NCBI GenBank assembly: GCA_963771835.1
Contig: CAVYVA010000002.1
Span: 868,001-932,000, forward strand
Direction: 5' to 3'
Source: CAVQCJ01 sp963771835
GTDB lineage: Bacteria > Actinomycetota > Actinomycetes > Prado026
Length of the DNA stretch: 64,000 bases
Notes under the pieces: model-generated
Databases searched by the model: none
Told to the model about the DNA's origin: nothing
Seen by the model: only the letters and a program-made list of their open reading frames with translations
In this document: positions 45,809 to 54,274 of the stretch, one piece after another
How the letters are laid out: each line of letters starts with the position of its first letter
Numbering within the stretch: position 1 is the stretch's first letter
Position numbers and translations under genes: made by a program

Positions 45809-47484
45809 GTGGTCGATACCGCCAGCCTCAACGAAGACGAACGCCGGCTCGCCGAGCTTGGCTACAAACAGGAGCTGAACCGCAGCTGGTCCGGCTTCCA
45901 GAACTTCGCCATCTCGTTCTCGATCATCTCGATCCTGGCGGGATGCTTCACGACCTTCGGCGTGGCCTGGAACGCCGGTGGCCCGATCGCCATCTCCTGG
46001 GGCTGGCCGATCCTGTCGTTCTTCATCCTGCTCATCGGCTTCTCCATGTCCGAGCTCGTGTCGGCCTACCCGACGTCGGCCGGCATCTACTGGTGGGCCT
46101 CCAGGCTGGGCGGTCCGGCCGCGCGGGCTTCTACACCGGCTGGCTGAACCTGGTCGGCCTGCTCGGCATCATCGCCTCGGTCGTCTACGCCGCGGCCTCG
46201 TTCCTCAACATCACGATCGGCCTGTTCAGCCCGAGCTACGTGACCAACGTTCTTCAGCGGCAACTGCTCCAGCAGCAGTTCTTCTGGTTCCTCGTGCTGA
46301 TGATCGCCGTGACGCTGCGTGAACCTGTTCAAGACCTCGATCCTCGGCCTGATCAACAACGTGTCCGTCTGGTGGCACGTGATCGGCTCGGCCGTCGTCG
46401 TCCTGATCCTCATCTTCGGCCCGTCGCACCACGCCGAGCTTCTCGTTCGTGTTCACCGAGAGGTTCAACAACACCGGGTTCGCCAACGGATCGACCACGG
46501 GCATCCCGTTCTGGTTCTACGTCCTGCCACTGGGCTTCCTGCTCACGCAGTACACGATCACCGGGTACGACGCCTCGGCTCACCTGTCCGAGGAGACCCA
46601 GAGCGCCGCGGACGGCGCCGCCAAGGGCATCTGGCGGTCGATCTTCTACTCGGCCATCGGCGGCTGGATCCTGCTGCTCGCGTTCCTGTTCGCCGTGCAG
46701 AGGCCCAGATGCAGTCAACACGGCGGCTGCTGAACTTCGGCGGGTTCACCGTCACCGGCATCTTCGCCACGTCGCTGTCGCTGACGATGTTCAAGACTGA
46801 TCATGATCATCTCGACGGTCGGGCCAGATCTACTGCATGCACCTCCTGCCTCACCTCGACGTCGCGGATGATGTTCGCGTTCAGCCGTGACGGCGCGGTG
46901 CCCGGCGGGCGGTTCTGGGCCCAGGTCAACAGGCAACAGGGTGCCGGTGAACGCGGTCATCGCGTCGGCGGTCATCGGCGTGATCCTCACGCTGCCGGCC
47001 CTGTACAAGGCGCCCGAACGGAGCCCCGGTCGCGTTCTACGCCGTCGTCTCCATCGGCGTCATCGGGCTGTACGTGGCGTTCGCCATCCCGATCTACCTG
47101 CGCTGGCGGCAGGGCGACTCGTGGGTGCCCGGGCACTGGAACCTCGGGAACAAGTACAAGTGGATCGCGCCGCTGGCGGTCGATCGAGATCGTCGATCAC
47201 GTCGATCTACTTCCTGTTCCCGACCGTTCCGCAGGCGGGTTCCGTGCCACAAGACCGATGGCGTGTACGACTTCACGTGGGCGGCGGTCAACTACACCCC
47301 GATCGTCGTGTTCGGCGTGCTCATCGCCATCACCATCTGGTGGTTGGTCTCCGCGAAGAACTGGTTCAAGGGACCCAAGACCACGATCGACCTGCCCGAG
47401 GGCGTGTCGGCCGCCGACGAGCTGGCGGCCGAGGCGCACGGTGGGGACCTGCACACGCACGGCGGAGGCACGCCGCCGGCCTGA
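45809..47484 (+). CDS. APC-family amino acid permease (about 13 frameshifts in this sequence)
   Basis: The GTG at 45809 follows GAGGGAGGGA. The translation jumps frame about 13 times between 46120 and 47245, yet each piece keeps permease sense: WSGFQNFAISFSIISILAG, YTGWLNLVGLLGIIASVVYA, NNVSVWWHVIGSAVVV, FSRDGAVPG and AAVNYTPIVVFGVLIAI. Twelve shifts fit an extra base and one a missing base; corrected length is about 554 residues, normal for the family. It likely takes up an amino acid or GABA. Not useful as a real pseudogene call without resequencing. Confidence 0.75.
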
Positions 47485-47585
47485 GCACGGCGTACGGCTG
47501 ACGGAAGGGGTGGGAGCCCTCGGGTCCCACCCCTTCCGCACGTCTGCTGCACGTCCCGGACCGGACCCGTGCCAGGATCGGCGGC

Positions 47586-48766
47586 GTGGACGCCGCGGAG
47601 GTCGAACGCGCCGGCGCGTCGAGCGAGGTCACCGTCTCGACCGGCGACCTGGCGACGTCGGACATGGTGCTCAACATCGGTCCGCAGCACCCGGCCACGC
47701 ACGGCGTGCTGCGGCTGCGGCTGCGGCTGGACGGCGAGCGAATCGTGCACGTCGAGCCCGTCATCGGCTACATGCACCGCGGCGCCGAGAAGCTCTTCGA
47801 GGTACGCGACTACCGGCAGATCATCGTGCTCGCGAACCGGCACGACTGGCTGTCGGCCTTCTCCAACGAGCTGGGCGTCGTCCTCGCGGTCGAACGCATG
47901 CTCGGCATGGAGGTGCCGGTCCGGGCGGTATGGACGCGCACGCTGCTGGCCGAGCTCAACCGGGTGCTGAACCACCTGATGTTCCTCGGCTCGTACCCGC
48001 TCGAGGTCGGAGCGATCACCCCGGTGTTCTACGCGTTCCGCGAGCGGGAGGCGTTGCAGGCGCTGATGGAAGAGGTGTCCGGCGGCCGGATGCACTACAT
48101 GTTCAACCGCGTCGGCGGGCTGAAGGAGGACCTGCCCGCCGGCTGGACCATGCCGGGCGCGCGCGACGGTGGCGGACGTCCGCCGGCGGTTCCCCACGCT
48201 TCGCAACCTCGTGCTGGGCAACGAGATCTTCGCGGCCAGGACGCAGGGCGTCGGCGTGCTCCACCGGGAGCAGATCCTGCAGTACGGCGTGTCCGGACCG
48301 ATCGCGCGGGCCGCCGGGACTGCCGGGCGACCTGCGGCTGGACGAGCCGTACCTCGCGTACTCCGAGCTCGCCGAGGCCGGGGTGCTCCGCGCCGTGACC
48401 CGCACCGCGGGCGACTGCTACGCGCGCTTCGAGGTGCTGGCCGAGCAGGTGGACGTGTCTTTGGACCTCGCCGACGCGTGCCTGGACCGGCTGGCCGCGC
48501 TGCCCGCCGGACCGATCAACGTACGGCTGCCGAAGGTGGTCAAGGCGCCCGAGGGTGCGACGTACGCGTGGACCGAGAACCCGCTCGGCATCAACGGCTA
48601 CTACCTCGTCTCCCACGGGGAGAAGACGCCGTGGCGGCTCAAGCTGCGGTCGGCGTCGTTCAACAACGTGCAGGTGCTCCCCGAGCTGCTCCAGGGCGCG
48701 CTGCTCGCCGACATGGTGGCCGTGCTCGGTTCGATGTTCTTCGTCGTCGGAGACGTCGACAAGTGA
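47586..48766 (+). CDS. Stand-alone NuoD-like NADH-quinone oxidoreductase subunit (two frameshifts)
   Basis: Corrected for two extra bases (near 48165 and 48311), the product is about 392 residues of the complex I 49-kDa/NuoD family. NIGPQHPATHG (His35, His39) and YMHRGAEKLFEVRDY (Arg65) are conserved, and the C-terminus PWRLKLRSASFNNVQVL fits. In NRHDWLSAF, Trp88 replaces the tyrosine that contacts quinone in other NuoD proteins. No other nuo gene is nearby, so it may be a paralogue working apart from the main complex. Its stop is inside the first 60-bp repeat. Confidence 0.85.
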
Positions 48767-48923
48767 GCGCAGGCGAACGCGGAGACGGATCCGACCATGG
48801 GCGTCGTCGGAGACGTCGACAAGTGAGCGCAGGCGAACGCGGAGACGGATCCGACCATGGGCGTCGTCGGAGACGTCGACAAGTGAGCGCAGGCGAACGC
48901 GGAGACGGATCCGACCATGGGCG
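48742..48923. repeat. 60-bp tandem repeat, three perfect copies
   Basis: Copies lie at 48742-48801, 48802-48861 and 48862-48921, with two more matching bases. The first copy holds the last codons and TGA of the nuoD homologue. Each unit also has GGAG and an ATG that opens a nine-codon frame, MGVVGDVDK, made from the nuoD tail in copies two and three. The copies are identical, so it is either a recent expansion or an assembly artefact. There are no spacers, so it is not CRISPR. Confidence 0.9.
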
Positions 48924-49718
48924 CTAGGCGGGGCGGGCGAACGACCCCCACGTGCTGCCGACGGCGGCCGGTTCGGGCTCCTCGTCCGCGGGCTGGGCCG
49001 GCGGCTGGGTCTCGGCCGGGGTCCGCAGGTCCAGGATCCGCATGGTCAGTGCGGCGACCGGCTCGGCCTCCGCGTCCAGCTGCAGCTCGCGAACCACCCA
49101 CGAGCGCACGTCCGCAGACGCAGACTCGGCCGCGACCGGGACCGGCTCGGGTCGGGCCGGCGGCTGCCAGAGCTGGCCCGCCGGCGGCTGGACGTCGTCG
49201 AGCGCTGCCGGCACCGGCGACTCGGTGAACGCACGCTGGACCAGCGGGAGGTCGAAGATCGGGGCCGCGTCGGCCACCGCCGGGTACGGAGTCAGCGCAC
49301 GCTCGGCCATGGTGGCGACAGCGGCCTCGACCGGTACCGCCAGTCCGTCCAGCGACGCGCGCAGCCGCGCGATCTCGCTGGAGAGCACCTCCACGGCGGA
49401 CCGGAGCTCGCCCTCGCGGGTCACGGCGTCGATCACGCGCCGGTGCAGGTCCTCGCTCTCGTCGCGACTGCGCAGCTCGAGCACCCGCAGCCTCTCCTCG
49501 GTGCGGGCCAGCGAGCCTGAGGACACCCGCTGCAGCCGGGCGAGCATGAGCAGGCCGAGCGCACCCACCGCTGCGCCGCCGATGACGCACAGCCGCAGCA
49601 GCGTGGTGCTCGGCGCGTGCAGCCCGACGGCGACCGCGCCGCCGACGAGAGCGAGCGCGAGCAGCGAGGCGAGGCCGCCGCCACGGGCGCGTGGACGTGT
49701 GTGTCTGCCATGGCTCAT
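48924..49718 (-). CDS. Two-TM membrane protein with coiled coil, unknown function
   Basis: From ATG 49718 the 264-residue protein has a basic start, two adjacent membrane spans (LASLLALALVGGAVAVGL, LLRLCVIGGAAVGALGLLML) and a charged region with heptad-like leucines (ARTEERLRVLELRSRDESED, ELRSAVEVLSSEIARLRASL) that likely forms a coiled coil. The rest is Ala/Pro-rich. A longer reading to 49778 is less likely. I do not recognise a family. Confidence 0.72.
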   Translation of the reverse strand: MSHGRHTRPRARGGGLASLLALALVGGAVAVGLHAPSTTLLRLCVIGGAAVGALGLLMLARLQRVSSGSLARTEERLRVLELRSRDESEDLHRRVIDAVTREGELRSAVEVLSSEIARLRASLDGLAVPVEAAVATMAERALTPYPAVADAAPIFDLPLVQRAFTESPVPAALDDVQPPAGQLWQPPARPEPVPVAAESASADVRSWVVRELQLDAEAEPVAALTMRILDLRTPAETQPPAQPADEEPEPAAVGSTWGSFARPA

Positions 49719-49854
49719 GCGCGGAGCGTAGGTCCTGGCGCCGCTCGGGTCCGACAAATCCGGCATGACGAGCCGCAAGACATACGTAGCGTGTTCGTTC
49801 GCCTACGCAACGTGCCCTGATCTGACTCCGGAGCGGCCACGCCAGACTGGCTCC

Positions 49855-50466
49855 ATGTCCCTCACGCTGCTGACCTGGCGACGATCCGTCTCCGAGCTCT
49901 ACGCCGCTGTCCGGAACCGCGCCCACGACGACCCGGCCGACGCGCACCGACTGTGGCGGGAGGGCCGCGACCGGTTGTTCGCCACGCACCCGGACTCGCC
50001 GATCCCGGCGGAGCAGCGCGTCTGCTTCGAGGGTCTGCGCTACGCCCCGTACGACCCGGCGCTGCGGTGGACGCTGCCGGTCGACGCGGCGGTCGAGCCG
50101 CAGCGCCGCGACGTCCCGACCGGGACCGACGGCATCGTGCCGTTCGAGCGCATCGGACGGGTGCACCTGCCCGGCGACCGCGGCGGTCTGGACCTGTGGT
50201 GGCTCGTCGGCTACGGCGGCGGGCTGTTCGTCCCGCTGAAGGACGCGACCAGCCGCACGACGACGTACGGCGGCGGACGGTACCTGCTCGACACGGTCAA
50301 GGGCGCCGACCTCGGCGGGGCGGCGGACGGCAGCGCGCTCGTCATCGACCTGAACTTCGCGTACCAGCCGTCGTGCGCCTACGACCCGGCGTGGGCCTGC
50401 CCGCTCGCCTCTCCCGGCAACACGCTGCCGGGGGAGGTCGTCGCCGGTGAGCTGTACTCGGGCTAG
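49855..50466 (+). CDS. DUF1684 family protein
   Basis: The 203-residue protein has the family ending: TYGGGRYLLDTVKGADLG, LVIDLNFAYQPSCAYDPAW and CPLASPGNTLPGEV. DUF1684 proteins are widespread but their role is not established. The Cys pair and conserved Asp/Glu could bind a metal. ATG at 49855. It ends 4 bp into the opposite-strand substrate-binding gene's stop, converging with it. Confidence 0.85.
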   Translation: MSLTLLTWRRSVSELYAAVRNRAHDDPADAHRLWREGRDRLFATHPDSPIPAEQRVCFEGLRYAPYDPALRWTLPVDAAVEPQRRDVPTGTDGIVPFERIGRVHLPGDRGGLDLWWLVGYGGGLFVPLKDATSRTTTYGGGRYLLDTVKGADLGGAADGSALVIDLNFAYQPSCAYDPAWACPLASPGNTLPGEVVAGELYSG

Positions 50467-51440
50467 GCCAGGCCCTTGCTGGTCAGCCAGTCCTGCGCCA
50501 CCTGCGCCGGGTCGCCGCCTTCGACGTCGACCTTCTTGTTCAGCGCGACCAGCTCGTCCGTGGTCAGCGCGGCGGCGACGGCGTTGAGCGCGGCGTTCAG
50601 CTTGTCCGACGCCACCTTGGTGTTCACCGTCGCCACGATCGCGTCCACGTTCTGCAGGTGCTTGTCGTCCTCGAGCACCTTCAGACCGAACACGTCGATC
50701 CCGGCGTCCGAGCTGAAGACCAGGCCCACCTGGATCGTGCCCTGCTGCAACGCCTTCTTGGTCAGCGGGCCGCCGGCGTCCAGCGTCTTGAAGGACGCGA
50801 ACTTGATGCCGTACGTGTTCTGCAGCCCTGGCTCGCAGAAGGGGCGCTGCGGGCACTCGGCCGGACCGCCGAGGACCAGCGAGCCGCTGTACGTCGCCAG
50901 GTCGGACAGCTTGGTCAGGTTGTTCTTCGTCGCGAAGTCCTTGGTGACCGCGAACGCGTTCTCGTCGGTCGCCGACGACGGCTCCAGCACGGTGATGCCG
51001 ACCTTGCCGGCCAGGTCCTTCGCGGCCGCCAGCGTCGCCGCGACGTCCGGGGACGCCTTCGGCGCCGCGGTCTTGCCGTTCTCCTTGGTGTTGAGGAACT
51101 CGGTGAACGTCGACAGGTACTCCGGCACCACGTCGACTCCGCCGGCCGCCGAGCCCTGCTCCAGCGCGGGCTCGACGATCTCGCGAGCGCCGAGCGCCTT
51201 CACCGACGCGTCGAAGCCGGCCTTCTTGAGCACGTCGGCGTACATGTTCGCGAGGATCTTCGACTCGCCGAAGTTGAACGCGGCGACCACGACCGGTCCG
51301 GTCGCCGCGGCCGAGGAGCCGGCCGGCGACGCAGTCGCCGCGCCGCCGGAGGAGGTGGACCCGCACGCGGCCAGCGCGAGCGAGGCGGCGACACCGAGTG
51401 CCGCGACGGATCCGAACGTGCCGAGCCGATTCCTGCGCAT
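50463..51440 (-). CDS. Osmoprotectant ABC transporter substrate-binding lipoprotein
   Basis: The 325-residue OpuC/ProX-type binding protein has a lipoprotein signal (SVAALGVAASLALAACGST; Cys is the lipid site), a Ser/Ala linker and the ligand domain: AFNFGESKILANMYADVLK, GGVDVVPEYLSTFTEFL and PLTKKALQQGTIQVGLVFSS. It captures glycine betaine, choline or related solutes outside the cell. ATG 51440. It is in the same run as the permease gene upstream. Confidence 0.9.
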   Translation of the reverse strand: MRRNRLGTFGSVAALGVAASLALAACGSTSSGGAATASPAGSSAAATGPVVVAAFNFGESKILANMYADVLKKAGFDASVKALGAREIVEPALEQGSAAGGVDVVPEYLSTFTEFLNTKENGKTAAPKASPDVAATLAAAKDLAGKVGITVLEPSSATDENAFAVTKDFATKNNLTKLSDLATYSGSLVLGGPAECPQRPFCEPGLQNTYGIKFASFKTLDAGGPLTKKALQQGTIQVGLVFSSDAGIDVFGLKVLEDDKHLQNVDAIVATVNTKVASDKLNAALNAVAAALTTDELVALNKKVDVEGGDPAQVAQDWLTSKGLA

Positions 51441-51563
51441 GCGATTCCCGCCTTCTGTGTCCCGTGCAGCAGCTGATGCACGCGTGTCCGGCAGAGCGCT
51501 CATGCGCGCCCCGCGTCGTCCTACCCCAACACCTGCCGCCCAGGCCCGCAATCCCGGCCCAGG

Positions 51564-53000
51564 TCACCGATCGGTTACGAAACGTCTGGCCAACGCGGCC
51601 ACCGCCTCGTCCGGCGTGACCTCCAGGTCGGGACGACCCTGGCGCGGACCCCGCCGCGTGACCTGCCCGGTCCGGGCCGAGACGAAACGTTGGACCAGTG
51701 CCAGCAGCAGGTCGATGACGATGCACAGCACCGCGACCAGCACCACGCCCGCGTACATCTCGTCGTAGTCGTGCACGGCGAAGCCCACGACGATGTACTG
51801 GCCGAGCGTGCCGGCGCCGACCAGCGCGCCGAACGTCGCGGTCGCCACCACCTGGACCGTCGCCGTCCGGAACCCGGCGAACGTGAGCGGGAACGACAAC
51901 GGCAGCTCGACCCGGCGCAGCAGCTGGCCCCCGGTCATGCCCATCCCGTGCGCGGCGTCCTTGACGTCGGCGTCCACCTCTCGCATGGCCACGTAGGTGT
52001 TGACCAGCAGCGGCGGCAGCGCGAACAGCGCCAGCGCGAGCACCACGGCGAGGGCACCGACGCCGATCTGGTCGGTGAGCGCGAGGATCACGATCACGGC
52101 GTACGTGGGGATCGCCCGGCCGATGTTGCCGATCGCCACCAGGGTCGGACCGCCGCGGCCGTAGTGCCCGGCCGCGACCGCGGACGGGACCGCGAGCACG
52201 GTCGCGATGAGCATCGCCGCGATCGAGATCGCGAGGTGCTGGGCCGTGCGGGTGGGGATCCCGTCCTCTCCCGTCCAGTGCGCCGGGTCCGTAAGCCAGG
52301 CCCACACCCCGCTCACACCGCCACCCCCGGCCGGCGTCTGGCCCACGGGCGTCAGCAGCCGCTGCAGGCCGAGCAGCCCGACGTCGGCGACGACGGCGAG
52401 CAGGACGCAGCACAGCGAGGCGGTGACCACCTGGGCCCGCCCGACGGTCAGCTGCAGGCCCTCGGTGATGAGGTTCCCGAAGCCGCCGACGCCGAGGTAG
52501 CCGCCGATCGTGAGCAGGCCGATCGTCGAGACGGTCGCGACCCGAACCCCGGCCATGATGGCCGGCAGCGCGAGCGGCAGCTCGACCCGCCACAGGATCC
52601 GGCTGCGGGTGAAACCCATGCCGCGGGCGGCGTCCACGACCTCCTCGGGGACCTCGTCGAGCCCGACCACGGTGTTGCGGATGAGGATGAGCAGCGCGTA
52701 CACCGCCAGCGCGAGGACCACCGGCCAGCTCGTCAGTCCCAGCCACGGCACCAGCGCCGCGATCAGCGCGAGCGCGGGGATGGTGTAGAGCACGCCGGCT
52801 ACCGCGAGGATGGGTCCCTCGGTCCGGCGGAACCGGCGGGCCACGAGTGCGAGCGGGAAGGACGCGAGCAGCGCGATGAGCATCGCCTCGAGGGTGATCG
52901 CGACGTGCTGCCCGAGCGCCGTCTGCAAGTCTGCGGCATGGTTGGTGACCCAGGTCCAGGACAGCCACGGGTTGGGCGGCCCGGTGAACGTGTCGTCCAT
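51564..53000 (-). CDS. Osmoprotectant ABC transporter permease, two permease domains in one chain
   Basis: From ATG 53000 the protein is about 478 residues and contains two MetI-like permease domains. The first (about 30-230) has the EAA-like loop VVDAARGMGFTRSRILWRVE and PLALPAIMAGVR; the second (about 255-450) has VKDAAHGMGMTGGQLLRRVE and PLSFPLTFAGFR. In most OpuB/OpuC systems these are two genes. A GTG at 53054 is in frame but would leave almost no room for promoters facing the ATPase gene. Confidence 0.88.
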   Translation of the reverse strand: MDDTFTGPPNPWLSWTWVTNHAADLQTALGQHVAITLEAMLIALLASFPLALVARRFRRTEGPILAVAGVLYTIPALALIAALVPWLGLTSWPVVLALAVYALLILIRNTVVGLDEVPEEVVDAARGMGFTRSRILWRVELPLALPAIMAGVRVATVSTIGLLTIGGYLGVGGFGNLITEGLQLTVGRAQVVTASLCCVLLAVVADVGLLGLQRLLTPVGQTPAGGGGVSGVWAWLTDPAHWTGEDGIPTRTAQHLAISIAAMLIATVLAVPSAVAAGHYGRGGPTLVAIGNIGRAIPTYAVIVILALTDQIGVGALAVVLALALFALPPLLVNTYVAMREVDADVKDAAHGMGMTGGQLLRRVELPLSFPLTFAGFRTATVQVVATATFGALVGAGTLGQYIVVGFAVHDYDEMYAGVVLVAVLCIVIDLLLALVQRFVSARTGQVTRRGPRQGRPDLEVTPDEAVAALARRFVTDR

Positions 53001-53077
53001 GCGGGGCCCGGCCGCGCCGGCCGGTCGCTGCGCGAACAGCACGAGAGGGACCACAGGTGGACGCTACCGGTGAACCG

Positions 53078-54235
53078 ATGATCCGACTGGAGTCGGTCGG
53101 CAAGCGCTACCCCGACGGGACCGTCGCGGTGCACGAGCTCTCGCTGGACGTCGGCCGCGGCGAGATCTGCGTGCTGGTCGGGCCGTCCGGCTGCGGCAAG
53201 ACGACGACCATGCGGATGGTGAACCGGCTCATCGAGCCGACGTCCGGCCGCATCTACCTGGATGGCCGCGACGTCACGCACACGGACCCGGTCGAGCTGC
53301 GGCGCCGGATGGGGTACGTCATCCAGCAGGTCGGTCTGTTCCCGCACCAGACGATCGCGGCGAACGTGGCGACCGTCCCGGCCCTGCTGGGCTGGAAGAA
53401 GGCCCGCCGGACCGAGCGCGTGGCCGAGCTGCTCCGGCTCGTGGGGCTCGACCCGGCCACGTACGCCGAGCGCTACCCGCACGAGCTGTCCGGCGGGCAG
53501 CGGCAGCGGGTGGGCGTGGCCAGGGCGCTGGCCGCAGACCCGCCCGTGCTGCTGATGGACGAACCGTTCGGCGCGGTCGACCCGATCGCCCGGGACCGGC
53601 TGCAGGAGGAGTTCCTGCGGCTGCACGCCGAGCTGGGCTTCACGGTCGTGTTCGTCACGCACGACATCGAGGAGGCGGTGCGGCTGGGCGACCGCATCGC
53701 GGTCATGCGCGAGGGCGGCCACCTGGAGCAGTACGACAGCCCGGCGACCATCCTGGGCAGCCCGGCGACCGAGTTCGTGGCGGACTTCGTCGGCGCCGAC
53801 CGCGGGCTCAAGCGGCTCGCGGTCACCGCGATCCGGATGGAGGACCTGGACGAGCCGCCGGTGGTCCGGCTCGAGCAGGGCGCCGCCGAGGCGGCCCAGA
53901 CCCTCGCTGCCGCCCGGGCCCGCTGGGCCGTCGTGCTGGACGGCGCCGGCGACCTGCACGGGTGGGTCTCCCGGGACCGCCTCGACGGCGGTCGGAGCGT
54001 CGCCGACGCCGCGCGGCGGATGGAGGCCTGGGTCCCGCTGGACAGCTCGCTGAAGGCGGCCCTGAGCACGATGCTGCAGTACGACGCGGGCTGGGTCGCC
54101 GTGCTCGACGGCGACCGCTACCTCGGCGTGCTCACGCCGGCCACGCTGCACGAGGCGCTGCGGCGCTCGGTGGAGGCCGAGTCGGCGGCCGTCGACCCCG
54201 GCAGCGTGGAGGTGGAGTCGGTCACCCGGGTCTGA
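53078..54235 (+). CDS. Osmoprotectant ABC transporter ATPase with CBS domains
   Basis: The 385-residue OpuCA/ProV-type ATPase has Walker A VLVGPSGCGKTTTMRMVNRL, signature ELSGGQRQRVGVARAL, Walker B PVLLMDEPFGAVDP and the switch FVTHDIEEAVRLGDR. The C-terminal part (about residues 265-375) holds CBS-like repeats (GRSVADAARRMEAWVPLDSS, ALSTMLQYDAGWVAVLDGDR), which in OpuA sense ionic strength or c-di-AMP. A GTG at 53057 is an alternative start. It is divergent from its permease. Confidence 0.92.
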   Translation: MIRLESVGKRYPDGTVAVHELSLDVGRGEICVLVGPSGCGKTTTMRMVNRLIEPTSGRIYLDGRDVTHTDPVELRRRMGYVIQQVGLFPHQTIAANVATVPALLGWKKARRTERVAELLRLVGLDPATYAERYPHELSGGQRQRVGVARALAADPPVLLMDEPFGAVDPIARDRLQEEFLRLHAELGFTVVFVTHDIEEAVRLGDRIAVMREGGHLEQYDSPATILGSPATEFVADFVGADRGLKRLAVTAIRMEDLDEPPVVRLEQGAAEAAQTLAAARARWAVVLDGAGDLHGWVSRDRLDGGRSVADAARRMEAWVPLDSSLKAALSTMLQYDAGWVAVLDGDRYLGVLTPATLHEALRRSVEAESAAVDPGSVEVESVTRV

Positions 54236-54274
54236 GCCGACCCGCGGCCGCGGCTCCGGTCGGCCTGCCCCCGG

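Noticed and set aside
48742..48923. CRISPR array
   Set aside because: The copies are directly adjacent without spacers, 60 bp long, and include a coding end.
48917..49228. 103-codon frame after the 60-bp repeat
   Set aside because: Opposite the membrane protein gene, Arg/Pro-rich; its start is just the next ATG of the repeat edge.
48601..53103. 1500-codon open frame on the - strand
   Set aside because: It is a shadow of real genes in other frames and passes through the 60-bp repeat; Arg/Pro-rich, no domain.
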